Origin: Tenacibaculum sp. 190524A02b
GTDB lineage: Bacteria > Bacteroidota > Bacteroidia > Flavobacteriales > Flavobacteriaceae
Length of the DNA: 64,000 bases
Direction: 5' to 3'
Assembly: GCF_964036645.1 (NCBI RefSeq)
Contig: NZ_OZ038525.1
Coordinates: 4,034,001 to 4,098,000, forward strand
Part shown: positions 53,262 to 62,462 of the stretch, piece by piece
Layout: every line of letters starts with the position of its first letter
Position numbering within the stretch: position 1 is the first letter of the stretch
The notes under the pieces: model-generated
The model's input: only the letters and a program-made list of their open reading frames with translations
The model's database searches: none
What the model was told of the DNA's origin: nothing
Program-made: the position numbers and the translations under genes

Positions 53262-53843
53262 ATGACATCAGAAAGGCTTGAAGCTTTTAGTGACGGAGTA
53301 TTAGCTATTATCATAACCGTAATGGTTTTAGAATTAAAACCACCACATGAAACAACAATTGTCGCTTTACTAGGTAAGTTTCCTGTTTTTATTAGTTATT
53401 TGGTAAGCTTCTTATATGTAAGTATTTATTGGAACCATCACCATCAATTGTTTAAAATAGCTGAAAAAATAGATGGTAAAATATTATGGGCTAATTTAAA
53501 CTTACTGTTTTGGTTGTCACTAATTCCATTTACAACATCTTGGGTTGGAGATAATCATATTGATGACATACCAGTAGCGCTATATGGTATTGTGTTGCTA
53601 TTTAGTGAAGTTTCTTTTTTATTGTTAAAAAATACAATTGTAAAGTGCCATGGAAAAACATCAAGAGTAAGTGAACATTTAAATAAAAATGGTAAAAACA
53701 CACTTTTTTTTGGAATCCATATTATAGGTTTGTCAATAATGTGTGTTAATGATTATATACCTTTAGTCTGTTTTTTAATAGCAGGAATAGTAAAGGTTGT
53801 AGAGTTAAAAAAAGTATATGATTATATGCATAATCAATTATAA
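53262..53843 (+). CDS. TMEM175-family (DUF1211) potassium channel-like protein
   Basis: 193 residues with six membrane segments. The family signature is in the first helix, RLEAFSDGVLAIIITVMVLEL, containing R-x4-FSD. WNHHHQLF in the second or third segment is also typical. Bacterial TMEM175 proteins are single-repeat tetrameric cation channels selective for potassium. Last gene of the plus-strand operon. Its tie to the enzymes upstream is unclear. A terminator follows. Confidence 0.9.
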   Translation: MTSERLEAFSDGVLAIIITVMVLELKPPHETTIVALLGKFPVFISYLVSFLYVSIYWNHHHQLFKIAEKIDGKILWANLNLLFWLSLIPFTTSWVGDNHIDDIPVALYGIVLLFSEVSFLLLKNTIVKCHGKTSRVSEHLNKNGKNTLFFGIHIIGLSIMCVNDYIPLVCFLIAGIVKVVELKKVYDYMHNQL

Positions 53844-53864
53844 ATAACCCTTCTTTAAATAAAT

Positions 53865-53904
53865 AAAAACCAACAATTTAATAATTTTTAATTGTTGGTT
53901 TTTT
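53865..53904. terminator. bidirectional terminator
   Basis: Stem AAAAACCAACAATTA / TAATTGTTGGTTTTT between the convergent TMEM175-like and cupin genes. Confidence 0.88.
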
Positions 53905-53923
53905 AGAGTTTAATCTTAGGGGA

Positions 53924-54370
53924 CTAGTAAACGCCTTCCTCTAGAACTTCATGTCCGTATTTTTTAGAATACTCTTGAATTTCTTCAAAGTCGTCTTGAC
54001 CTACTTTTGTAAGCTTATCAAAAAAGTCAAAAGTACCTGATGGGGTAAAAGTTCCTATTAAACGTCCTTCAGTATTACCTACATTTGTGAATTTATGTGC
54101 AATGCCTCTTGGGATGTATAAAAATGTTCCTGCTGGAGCTTTTGACTCTTTGTCATCAACTTGAAAAGTAAATTCCCCTTCTATAACATGCAATGTCTCA
54201 TCATTTTTATGATGAATATGTAAAGGAGCTCCTTTTCCTGCTGGTACTTTTAATTCAAAATAGTCAAGTAAATCACCAGTTACATCTTTGTGGGTCTTAT
54301 ATACCGCATCGAACCCTGTGATTTTTGTTTTATCACCTTCAGTAGGTGTTAGAAGTTTAGTATCGTTCAT
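53924..54370 (-). CDS. cupin domain protein
   Basis: 148 residues, single cupin. Motif 1 is LHIHHKNDETLHVIEGEFTFQ with His/His/Glu ligands near residues 55-70. Motif 2 is PRGIAHKFTNVG near 90. A metal site is therefore likely. Stand-alone cupins of this type are often dioxygenases, isomerases or ligand-binding proteins. It ends the minus-strand group of three genes with the SRPBCC protein and DyP peroxidase. Confidence 0.88.
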   Translation of the reverse strand: MNDTKLLTPTEGDKTKITGFDAVYKTHKDVTGDLLDYFELKVPAGKGAPLHIHHKNDETLHVIEGEFTFQVDDKESKAPAGTFLYIPRGIAHKFTNVGNTEGRLIGTFTPSGTFDFFDKLTKVGQDDFEEIQEYSKKYGHEVLEEGVY

Positions 54371-54389
54371 GATTTATAATAAGTTTAGG

Positions 54390-54842
54390 TTATACTGGTT
54401 GTGTAGTTTTTACAGGGAATCTTCTCAAGAGTTCATCAAATCCTCTTTGGTAAAATTCAGAAATAGCATCTTCTTTATAATAAAAAGTAGCTACCCATTG
54501 TACCATACTAGTTCCGCCTTTTAGGTCAATTACACGTAAATCAGAGTAATATTTATGAATTGCTTCTCCCCATTGACCCCAATGCCATTTGTATCTGTAA
54601 TGAAAATTCTCATTATCCATCATTACTAGCTCTTCAATGGCTTTAGGCTGCCCAGGAAAGGTTAATAATCTTCGTATTTCACGAGTTTCAGTTTGTTCTT
54701 TTAAAACTTCTAGTTCAGTAATGTCTGGGTGCCATTCATGAATGGTGAAAAAACCACCGATAACATCCCATACTTCTTTGGCTGAAGCGCCAAGTTCGAC
54801 TGATTGGACAACTCTCCAATCTTTGTATCCTACTTCTTCCAT
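54390..54842 (-). CDS. SRPBCC family protein (polyketide cyclase/lipid-transport fold)
   Basis: 150 residues with the helix-grip layout: VVQSVELGASAKEVWDVIGGF at the start, IHEWHPDITELEV, then a YRYKWHWGQWGEAIHKYYSDLRV strand set and a long C-terminal helix (FYQRGFDELLRRF). These bind hydrophobic small molecules, and some act as cyclases. It is 19 bases upstream of the cupin gene in the same direction. With DyP upstream, a small-molecule pathway is the natural reading. Confidence 0.85.
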   Translation of the reverse strand: MEEVGYKDWRVVQSVELGASAKEVWDVIGGFFTIHEWHPDITELEVLKEQTETREIRRLLTFPGQPKAIEELVMMDNENFHYRYKWHWGQWGEAIHKYYSDLRVIDLKGGTSMVQWVATFYYKEDAISEFYQRGFDELLRRFPVKTTQPV

Positions 54843-54862
54843 AATGATTGTTGATTTTTGGG

Positions 54863-56338
54863 TTACGTATTATTATTTATTAAGTTTTTACAAAAAGAAA
54901 TACTTGGAGCAAAAAAATATTCACCACCTTTAACTTTTACTAAGTCTTTATATCTAAAATTGGTGGTTATCTTTTTTCCGTTTATTTCAAGATTCCAAGA
55001 TTTATTTTTTTCGTTTGTATTTGCATTTTGATCTCCTGTAATAGGATCATGTCCAACTCCTTCGTTTAAAAAGTTAGCATTATCAGACCAACCACATTGC
55101 ATTACTAAAAATTGTTGTTCTATATCACTTTGACAAGATAAAAAGAGTAAGCCAGCATCTGTCCATTCTTCTTTTGGATCTAAATCTTTAGAACCGTAAC
55201 TGATACCTCTTCTAACAATACGCTTACTTCGCTCATTTCTCAAAGGAGTATTACTCTTTCTATTAGTGTCTCCTCTAGGATTCGTTTTTCTAATATGAGA
55301 ATGGAAAGGGCATTTCAGTCCTTCCATATCGTTTTGATAATCAAAATTGTTTAGTATAGCTTTAGAGTTTTTCACTAAAGGTGTTCCATCTTTATACCTA
55401 CCAAAAGCTAGTGCTTTTGCAAACTCTTCCTCAACTCTAGAGTTCAAACTATTAGAAAGTTCAGAAGCAAACTCTTTAGATTGATTTTTAAACCCTTTTA
55501 AGTTTTGTTGCATTTTTCGATACACAAAATAAGAACCAAAGCTAATGTCAGGATTTTTGCCATTAGCATCATTTACAGCAACAAGTCCAAAAGGAGCAGA
55601 TGGGTCATATGTATCTGTACCTTCTTTTTCCCATTCTTCATAGTCAGATTTTAAAAATACGGGATTGCTTAAACCGTCAACAAAACCAAAATGTTCTATA
55701 ACCATTCCTTGTTCATTTCTTAAAACATAACCTTTTTCAATGGTTAAAATAGATAAAACGTCATGCGTTTCGTTTTTAATGATTTGAATCTCATTATCAA
55801 GATAACTTTCACTGACTTTATTGTCTAAGTTATCTCCACCATAGGCTAAAATTAATAAAGCATCAATTTTTTGTTGAAACGGAAACTCCCAGTTATCTGG
55901 TTTATCGTTTAAAGGGTTTACCGTACGTTTATGTACTCCTTCTGGACCAGTATCATATCTAAATGAAGTGTCTTTCATTCCGGCACGAAAAGCTTTATCA
56001 TCAGGGATTTTTGAATCATCTATACCTAAAGCTTTATAGCCAGAATAACTAAGCATAAAACCTGTAAATAAATGTTCATTACCTGCTTTTTTATAATCTA
56101 ATGAAGTATGGTGTTGCTCTAAGGCTGAGGTTAAATTTTGTGCAAGCGTATTAACCCATTTCCTATTAGTGTCAATACTGCCTTTAAATTGTAGAAATAA
56201 ATGTCTTGAATGCGTTCTACCATGACTTTTAAGAATGTTCCCTTGTATATCATTAAAAACTTCAGAAAAGGCTGGGTTATCAATATCCATTTTAGATTGA
56301 CTCAGTTTTATAACTGGCCAAGTAGAATTAATATTCAT
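54863..56338 (-). CDS. DyP-type heme peroxidase
   Basis: 491 residues. The DyP signature GxxDG is FGFVDGLSNP with D221, the proximal heme His lies in CPFHSHIRKTNPRGD (H346 or H348) and the distal Arg is R355. The length is that of the longer DyP classes. No Tat or Sec signal is visible, so it is probably cytoplasmic. DyPs oxidise dyes, phenolics and other small molecules with peroxide. First gene of a three-gene minus-strand unit with the SRPBCC and cupin genes. Confidence 0.92.
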   Translation of the reverse strand: MNINSTWPVIKLSQSKMDIDNPAFSEVFNDIQGNILKSHGRTHSRHLFLQFKGSIDTNRKWVNTLAQNLTSALEQHHTSLDYKKAGNEHLFTGFMLSYSGYKALGIDDSKIPDDKAFRAGMKDTSFRYDTGPEGVHKRTVNPLNDKPDNWEFPFQQKIDALLILAYGGDNLDNKVSESYLDNEIQIIKNETHDVLSILTIEKGYVLRNEQGMVIEHFGFVDGLSNPVFLKSDYEEWEKEGTDTYDPSAPFGLVAVNDANGKNPDISFGSYFVYRKMQQNLKGFKNQSKEFASELSNSLNSRVEEEFAKALAFGRYKDGTPLVKNSKAILNNFDYQNDMEGLKCPFHSHIRKTNPRGDTNRKSNTPLRNERSKRIVRRGISYGSKDLDPKEEWTDAGLLFLSCQSDIEQQFLVMQCGWSDNANFLNEGVGHDPITGDQNANTNEKNKSWNLEINGKKITTNFRYKDLVKVKGGEYFFAPSISFCKNLINNNT

Positions 56339-56538
56339 TATAGTTTTGGTTAGTTTTTGAAAGTCTACATTATAAATATAGTATTATTTGTCTTAAAAAA
56401 ATGAAAAAATCACTATTTAAAATCATTTTATGTATGATTTTCTCGTGTTTTTGTTTTAAGTATTCCTGATTTCTAATTAATTGAGGTGAGTTTATAATAA
56501 ATAACCTCAAATTTTTATATCTTTATCCTAAAAAAAAT

Positions 56539-57240
56539 ATGCTAGTAAAAATCTATGGATCCGCAGTTTTTGGAATTGAAGCTACCACAATTACAGTTGA
56601 GGTAAATATTGATAAAGGTATAGGATATCACCTTGTTGGTTTGCCTGATAATGCTGTACGTGAAAGTTCATATCGAATTTCAGCAGCCTTAAAAAATAAT
56701 GGATATAAACTACCAGGTAAAAAGATAATTATTAATATGGCTCCTGCTGATATAAGAAAAGAAGGAGCTTCCTATGATGTAACTCTGGCTGTTGGTATTT
56801 TAGCAGCGTCTAATCAAATCCAATCTGATAATATTGAAGATTATATTATTATGGGAGAACTTTCATTAGATGGGAGTATTCAACCTATTAAAGGCGCTTT
56901 ACCCATAGCTATTAAGGCAAGAGAAGAAGGGTTTAAATATTTAATTCTTCCAAAGGAAAATGTGAAAGAGGCTGCCATAGTTAACGATTTAGAAGTTTTA
57001 GGAGTTGAAAATATTATGGAAGTTATCAATCACTTCAATGGAGATGAAAAAATAGAGCCTACTGTTGTTGACACTCGCGCTGAGTTTTATAGAAATATTG
57101 ATTTTCCTGAGTTTGATTTTTCTGATGTTAAAGGGCAAGAATCTATAAAACGTTGTATGGAAATTGCTGCTGCAGGAGGTCATAATATTATTTTAATTGG
57201 ACCACCCGGTGCCGGAAAAACAATGTTAGCTAAAAGACTA
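56539..57240 (+). pseudogene. comM: ComM/YifB Mg-chelatase-like AAA+ protein, truncated after Walker A
   Basis: The first 234 codons are a normal ComM: a Lon-like N-terminal domain ([46 protein letters not shown]) and the AAA+ start [21 protein letters not shown] and [15 protein letters not shown]. Normal ComM continues to about 510 residues. Here similarity stops at about 57240 and 32 unrelated codons lead to a stop at 57339. Walker B and the rest are missing, so natural-transformation helicase function would be lost. The missing half could lie beyond the window if an element is inserted. Confidence 0.85.
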
Positions 57241-57244
57241 CGTT

Positions 57245-57700
57245 TTGTCCCCCATTTTACCACTAGAGTTAAAGTCCCAAAAACCCAAGCATTCACGCTA
57301 CCCCAAGGAGATTTTAACGGTAGGAGACGAACTTCGTAGTGTTCGACTTGATAGAGAATTAACACAACATCAGGTAGCAAAAATGATAAAGGTTAATCGA
57401 AATTTTGTGTACGAAATGGAACTTAATCATCACACAAATACCATTTATGCCTTGCATAAAGTCTATTTATTTTTAGGGTACATTCCTATTACTCTAAAAA
57501 TAGATACTACAAATTTAAGAGGTCAATTATTTGAACATAGAATTAAACATGGATTTACCTTTAATACCTTAGCTAAAAAAATTGGGTTAGATAAAAGTAC
57601 TATAGCTCGATTTGAACAAGGAGGAAAAGCAAAAGATGAGTCAATCCAAAAGATTAAAAATTATTTATCAGACTCACAACTACCAATTATTGAAAAATGA
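57245..57700 (+). CDS. tandem XRE-type helix-turn-helix regulator
   Basis: About 151 residues with a TTG start used here, so the true start is uncertain. Residues 10-25 ([14 protein letters not shown]) precede a first HTH ([21 protein letters not shown]) and a second HTH lies near 95-140 ([29 protein letters not shown]). It begins exactly where comM similarity ends, so its 5' end overlaps the chimeric comM tail in another frame. It is probably the regulator of the inserted element. Confidence 0.75.
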   Translation: MSPILPLELKSQKPKHSRYPKEILTVGDELRSVRLDRELTQHQVAKMIKVNRNFVYEMELNHHTNTIYALHKVYLFLGYIPITLKIDTTNLRGQLFEHRIKHGFTFNTLAKKIGLDKSTIARFEQGGKAKDESIQKIKNYLSDSQLPIIEK

Positions 57701-57819
57701 TACAGATTGTATAAGAATTTGGTTTATTTATTGAAATAATATAAGATGTCAAAACGTTTTGTTATTTTGAGGTTTACTTTACTACTTTAAAAAAAATAAC
57801 TATATTGGCTTAAATGTAG

Positions 57820-57827
57820 TATTTTTG
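57820..57827 (+). promoter_or_regulatory. putative -7 promoter element of the DprA-like gene
   Basis: TATTTTTG fits TAnnTTTG, 19 bases before the ATG at 57846. Confidence 0.45.
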
Positions 57828-57845
57828 AATATTTTTTCTTGATAT

Positions 57846-58733
57846 ATGTTTAGTTCTGAAAAAACAGATTTACTTTTTAATGATTCAATTTCACCTATAA
57901 AGGAAATGGCCGCCTATGAATCTTTGTGGATGAATCAAAATACTAGTTTTAAAAAACTATCTCAACGTTTTGCTAAGTATCCCAATATAAATCCATCAGA
58001 ATTAGTTAGCGAGGAAGACATACAGGAATATATGACTTATTTGCGTGAATTTGTTCTATTAAAAGATTCTGAAATAAAGGTAAAAGCAATAATAAATAAT
58101 TCCTTTGATTATCCTAAAAGATTAAGGGATGCTTCAGAGCCAATAGAGATTTTTTATTATTCAGGAAATATTGATTTTTTAAATACACGTTCAATAGCTA
58201 TAGTAGGAACACGAAAACCTACTGATTTTGGAATAAGAAGAACTAGAAAACTTGTAAAAAAATTAGTTGAAGATGATTATACTATTATTTCTGGTTTAGC
58301 TCAGGGTATAGATACCCAAGCTCATACAACTGCCATAAAAAATGAGGGAAGAACGATAGCTGTATTAGGAACTCCTTTAACTAAATATTACCCTAAAGAG
58401 AATGAAAAATTACAGAATTTCATCTCTGAAAAGCACCTTTTAATAAGTCAAGTTCCATTTTATAGGTATTCAAAGCAAGGCATTAGAGGTAATAAATTAT
58501 TTTTCCCTGAAAGGAATAAGACTATGTCAGCTTTGAGTGAAGCTACTGTTATAATTGAAGCAGGAGAAACTTCAGGTACCTTAATACAGGCAAGAGCTGC
58601 TTTAAAACAAGGTAGAAAATTATTTATTTTACAAAGTTGTTTTGAGAACCCCAATATTACATGGCCTGAAAGATTTGAAAAAATGGGAGCTATTAAAGTT
58701 AGAGAATATGAAGATATCGTGAATAATCTTTAA
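57846..58733 (+). CDS. DprA/Smf-like SLOG-domain protein
   Basis: 295 residues. A helical N-terminal part (1-85) is followed by a full Smf/DprA Rossmann (SLOG) domain: FDYPKRLRD near 87, VGTRKPTDFG at 120-129, ISGLAQGIDTQAH at 148-160, AVLGTPL, FPERNKTMSALSEA at 220-233 and EAGETSGTLIQAR at 238-250. The C-terminal winged helix common in competence DprA is absent. It is paired with a phosphoribosyltransferase 11 bases downstream. In competence DprA loads RecA on ssDNA. A pair like this more resembles nucleotide-sensing conflict systems (inference). Confidence 0.88.
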   Translation: MFSSEKTDLLFNDSISPIKEMAAYESLWMNQNTSFKKLSQRFAKYPNINPSELVSEEDIQEYMTYLREFVLLKDSEIKVKAIINNSFDYPKRLRDASEPIEIFYYSGNIDFLNTRSIAIVGTRKPTDFGIRRTRKLVKKLVEDDYTIISGLAQGIDTQAHTTAIKNEGRTIAVLGTPLTKYYPKENEKLQNFISEKHLLISQVPFYRYSKQGIRGNKLFFPERNKTMSALSEATVIIEAGETSGTLIQARAALKQGRKLFILQSCFENPNITWPERFEKMGAIKVREYEDIVNNL

Positions 58734-58744
58734 ATACTTTAATT

Positions 58745-59383
58745 TTGGGGATAACAAAAATTGATGAAACAACTATTAAAGACCACTATTTTCTTTGTGA
58801 AGATGATAGTTGTTATTTTTTTCATACTTATACCGCCTACCAAGTACCATGGCATAATAGTACAAATCAATTAATTTACAACTTTAAAATTCCTCCATCA
58901 AAAAAAGATTCAAAACAATGGAAATATAAGCTTGACGCCATAAAAAAAATAGCTGAAACACTAAAGAATACAATCCCTCCCGATGTCATTAAGAAAGCTA
59001 CTTTTATACCAATACCTCCATCAAAAAACAGAACAGATAAAGAGTATGATGATAGAATGGTAAAAACTCTTTTGATGGCTTTTGAAAGAAAAGCTGACAT
59101 ACAAGATGTATTAATTCAGAAAAAGAGTATGCTTTCTTCTCATAAATCTGAAATACGTCCATCAATTGATGATTTGTATAATAATTTGGATATTGACAAC
59201 TCTATTTGTATAGGTTTAAAAAACAATATTATTTTAGTTGACGATGTTATTACTACTGGGGCCCACTTTAAAGCTTGCAAAAAGAGAATTAAGGAATTTT
59301 CACCAGAAGCTAATATATTAGGGCTTTTTATAGCTAGAAGAGAAATTATTAAAGATAATGAAAATGTCTTTTTTGGTAATTAA
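58745..59383 (+). CDS. phosphoribosyltransferase-fold protein (ComF-like)
   Basis: 212 residues from a TTG start 11 bases after the DprA-like stop. The PRPP-binding loop is NIILVDDVITTGAHFKAC near residues 161-178. Upstream, FIPIPPSKNRTDKEYDDRM near 86 fills the usual pyrophosphate-loop position. The two acidic residues and TTG of the loop are intact, so PRPP binding is plausible. It lacks a ComF-type N-terminal zinc finger. Tight pairing with a DprA-like protein is the best clue to function. Confidence 0.82.
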   Translation: MGITKIDETTIKDHYFLCEDDSCYFFHTYTAYQVPWHNSTNQLIYNFKIPPSKKDSKQWKYKLDAIKKIAETLKNTIPPDVIKKATFIPIPPSKNRTDKEYDDRMVKTLLMAFERKADIQDVLIQKKSMLSSHKSEIRPSIDDLYNNLDIDNSICIGLKNNIILVDDVITTGAHFKACKKRIKEFSPEANILGLFIARREIIKDNENVFFGN

Positions 59384-59394
59384 ATTTAATTGTT

Positions 59395-59837
59395 CTATCT
59401 ACACTTCCCACTAGGGTTATCAACAATATGAGAAAAGGAGTGCATCACTTCCCACCATGGAGTTCCTATCAGAGTATCCCCTCTTTCTATTACTTTCCAG
59501 TTAATTCCTGAGTTAGGAGACCATCCTTCATAAAATCCATATAATATTACTTCTTTATTTTTAAAAGAAATATGAATTTTCATTTTTTTTTCACTTTTCA
59601 TAAATGGTTTTGAAATAGTAATATCCTCACAATTCATATCAATACCCAAACCTCTATTAAGGTGGTTAATATAGGCTTGCTTAATTTCTGATTTAGAATT
59701 ACTACAAGTAACTTTTATATGTGAAGAATTACTACTAGAGTATGAACTCCAAAAGTATGAATCAACAGAAGTATTGTTTGAAGTTGATATTGAAGAACTG
59801 TTTAATAATGTACGTTGTGGTATTTCACCCCGAGATT
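59395..59837 (-). pseudogene. headless open frame, hypothetical protein remnant
   Basis: On the minus strand an open frame runs from about 59837 to the stop at 59395, but the first ATG is only at 59637. Its last 80 codons look protein-like (ILYGFYEGWSPNSGINWK, GTPWWEVMHSFSHIVDN). The upstream part is Ser-rich (SSYSSSNSS) and continues in frame without a start. It may be a 5'-truncated gene or a short gene starting at 59637. No family is recognised. Confidence 0.4.
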
Positions 59838-60055
59838 AGGTTGTCACAGATTTTTTACAAACACAAGAAAATAAAGCAAATGAAAAATAATATTATTAAA
59901 AATATTTGTTGGAAGTTCATAATTTTAAGTTTGATTAGTATTAAAAACACAAAATATTTCCCGAAACGAAACACAACACGATAAATAACAACGCCTTACA
60001 CAATGCTTATTTCTATAAATTCTTATATTTAAGTTTTTAAACCAAACCTAAAATT

Positions 60056-61084
60056 ATGAAAAATATACTACCATTAATCATAGTCACATTACTTATGATT
60101 AATTTTGCTTACAGCCAAGAAGATTTAGAATCGGTTACAGCTAAACCTAAAGTAGATTTTATTAACCACTTTATTAAAGAACTTAAAAAGGATTCTAAGA
60201 ATTTTCATACAGACGACATATATAATCCAATAAATTTTACCACTATAGAAGAAAGAATGCCTGCATCTAATGGTAAAATCTCAAGCTATGAAATTTTAAA
60301 TAGAGGTAGCTTGGACTATATAAAAAGAGGTTCTGAAGTACATATAGAGTTTGATAAAAATTTCGTGTACAACCTAACAAAAAAAAATGAATTAGAGCTT
60401 CAAGTAATAGCCTATATTATAAGAAAAGACAAAACAATAAAGCCTTTAGAAGTAAATGGTTTTACAGAGGTTACAGAAGATTTTAAGCATAAGCAATTGT
60501 ACGCTGCTGGAAGAAGCACTACTGCGGGAACAGACATTGTTGATGTAAAAGAAGACTATAAAGTAAAATTTCTCAAATCCAAAGAAACATCATTTTCGGC
60601 TGAGGTAAAACTTGTTTGGGAAGAAATAAGTGTGGATGATAAAATTATCATTACTGTTCAAAATAAAAAAAACAATAACGTAGGTTTCTCTACTACACTT
60701 GTATTTGATGATTTTGGATGGCAACAAAAACAAATTGGAGGATTATCATTTGTGCAAACATCATCCTCGAATTCAAATTTTGTCCCTGCTGGAACAATTG
60801 GCTACTCTTTTAGATATATACCTCGACGCTCAGGAAGTTTTGGTGCTCATTTTTTTTCACCTGGATTTGGACCTGAACTTAATGTCTATCAAACAGAAGA
60901 TAACACTACAAATATTGGTTTAGGAATTTTTGCCACAACGGCATATGACATTATTAAACTTGGAGTAGGTTTTAATTTAAATGGAACAAATAGTGGTAAA
61001 GCATATTTTGGTATAGGCTTAAACTTTGTTAAAACATTTAATGTTGTATCTGGTCTTTTGGATAATACCAAGTCAACAAACTAA
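60056..61084 (+). CDS. hypothetical exported protein
   Basis: 342 residues with a clear signal peptide (LMINFAYSQE). The mature part is beta-rich with long Lys/Glu stretches, then a Gly/Phe-rich C-terminal third (AGTIGYSFRYIPRRSGSFGAHFF, FGIGLNFVKTFNVVSG in parts) that alternates like outer-membrane beta strands. I recognise no family. It stands alone between the DprA/PRTase pair and the hydrolase operon, and may be an outer-membrane or periplasmic component of island cargo. Confidence 0.65.
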   Translation: MKNILPLIIVTLLMINFAYSQEDLESVTAKPKVDFINHFIKELKKDSKNFHTDDIYNPINFTTIEERMPASNGKISSYEILNRGSLDYIKRGSEVHIEFDKNFVYNLTKKNELELQVIAYIIRKDKTIKPLEVNGFTEVTEDFKHKQLYAAGRSTTAGTDIVDVKEDYKVKFLKSKETSFSAEVKLVWEEISVDDKIIITVQNKKNNNVGFSTTLVFDDFGWQQKQIGGLSFVQTSSSNSNFVPAGTIGYSFRYIPRRSGSFGAHFFSPGFGPELNVYQTEDNTTNIGLGIFATTAYDIIKLGVGFNLNGTNSGKAYFGIGLNFVKTFNVVSGLLDNTKSTN

Positions 61085-61311
61085 TCTTAAGGAAAACATT
61101 TATATAACACTTTCTAATACTTCCCTATTAAACAAGAGGAGAGTAACTGTTTTAGCCAATATCTTCCATAGAATCATAGTTGTATTTAGATGAAAGTACT
61201 CTAATAAAATTTAAACACAACCGATTAGCAAAATCAGAGCTTATACAGAAAATTGAAATATAATATACTTTTCTTATATTTAAATACCCATCAACTAAAC
61301 CAAAACTATAT

Positions 61312-62430
61312 ATGTCTCTCAAGGAACATTCAAAACCAATTACACCCGAAAATCGTACAAGAGCTATTGTTTTTGTTCATGGTCTTTTTGGAGGGGTAAA
61401 AAGTTGGTATGACGAAAAAAATCCACATAGAATAATAAATAGATTATTATGTGACGATGAAATCTCTAATCACTATCGATTATATACCTTTTCTTATCAT
61501 ACAAAAAAGTTGAAAGTTAATAAATTTGGACATGTATTAACCACTATCCTGCCAGTATATCGACGAGGATTTAACAACAATATTCGACAGGTTTCCAATT
61601 CTCTTTTGACATATCTTCAAGAATTAGAATTAGAACATGAAACAATTATAATTGTAGGTCATAGTATGGGAGGTTTAGTGAGTAAAAAAGCCTTGGTGAT
61701 TATGGGAGAATTAAGAAAAAAAGTCCCTATTTATTTTTCTCTTTCAGTTCCACACTTAGGGGCTCAACTCCCTAACAATATATTTATTAGATTTTTTAAT
61801 TTGTTATTGGGTAACCCTCAGATAAGAAACCTAGCATTATTTGGAGAGTTTATTACTTCTTTAAACTCTGATTTTGCAAGTCTAAAAATACCACCACCTT
61901 ATTGTATTTATCAAGCTGGTAATTTTGATAGAGTAGTTAATGAAAATTCAGCAATACCTCATGGAATAAATAAAGAAAATGGTTTCGTTACTGATAATAC
62001 TCATTTTTCTATCTTAACCCCAGAAAAAGATAATCACCCATTACTTACTCGGTTGAAAAGAGAACTAAAAATTTTAGTAACTCAACATACTACTAAAGAT
62101 TGGGTACTTAAAAATGTGCAAATTTATGTTCCAGACAATATCATTAAAGAAAAGAATAATAGTTTTAAAGCTATCTCTGAATGGGTTTTAAATAATCATT
62201 ATGACATACTTATACAGAAAGAATATTTGAATGAAAACGAACGAGGGAGAATTATATTTGATGAAGATAAATTTACTACAGAAGTTCTTGAAACACCTAT
62301 AAATGTAAAAGGAGAAATAAAGGGAAGTAATATCTATCAGGTTTTAATGAATTTACGAAATTATGACCGTACAGAAACACTACCCTATTATAATGTAGAA
62401 ATCATAGGTAATAATTATCATTTAGTATAA
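61312..62430 (+). CDS. alpha/beta hydrolase (PGAP1/lipase-like) of an island operon
   Basis: 372 residues, no signal peptide. The oxyanion region is VFVHGLFGGVKSW near residue 19 and the nucleophile elbow IIVGHSMGGLVSKKAL near 110, with Ser as nucleophile. FSLSVPHLGAQLP near 145 is typical of the PGAP1/DUF676 esterase group. A further 110-residue C-terminal region (after about 255) has no match I know and could be a sensor. It is the first gene of a three-gene operon with a Cys-rich protein and an exonuclease-VII-like protein. Confidence 0.82.
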   Translation: MSLKEHSKPITPENRTRAIVFVHGLFGGVKSWYDEKNPHRIINRLLCDDEISNHYRLYTFSYHTKKLKVNKFGHVLTTILPVYRRGFNNNIRQVSNSLLTYLQELELEHETIIIVGHSMGGLVSKKALVIMGELRKKVPIYFSLSVPHLGAQLPNNIFIRFFNLLLGNPQIRNLALFGEFITSLNSDFASLKIPPPYCIYQAGNFDRVVNENSAIPHGINKENGFVTDNTHFSILTPEKDNHPLLTRLKRELKILVTQHTTKDWVLKNVQIYVPDNIIKEKNNSFKAISEWVLNNHYDILIQKEYLNENERGRIIFDEDKFTTEVLETPINVKGEIKGSNIYQVLMNLRNYDRTETLPYYNVEIIGNNYHLV

Positions 62431-62462
62431 AGGAATTATAATTAACTTAAATACTTATAAAA

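Noticed and set aside
51634..56338. Encapsulin cargo system (ferritin-like protein and DyP peroxidase)
   Set aside because: No encapsulin shell gene is present. The ferritin-like protein is of the VioB type, and no C-terminal targeting peptide is evident on DyP.
57846..59383. Competence operon (dprA and comF)
   Set aside because: The genes are paired in accessory DNA, the DprA-like protein lacks the usual C-terminal winged helix and the PRTase lacks the ComF zinc finger. Competence is not excluded but is less likely.
59742..59984. 80-codon plus-strand frame
   Set aside because: It overlaps the headless minus-strand frame and lacks any recognisable feature or upstream promoter.
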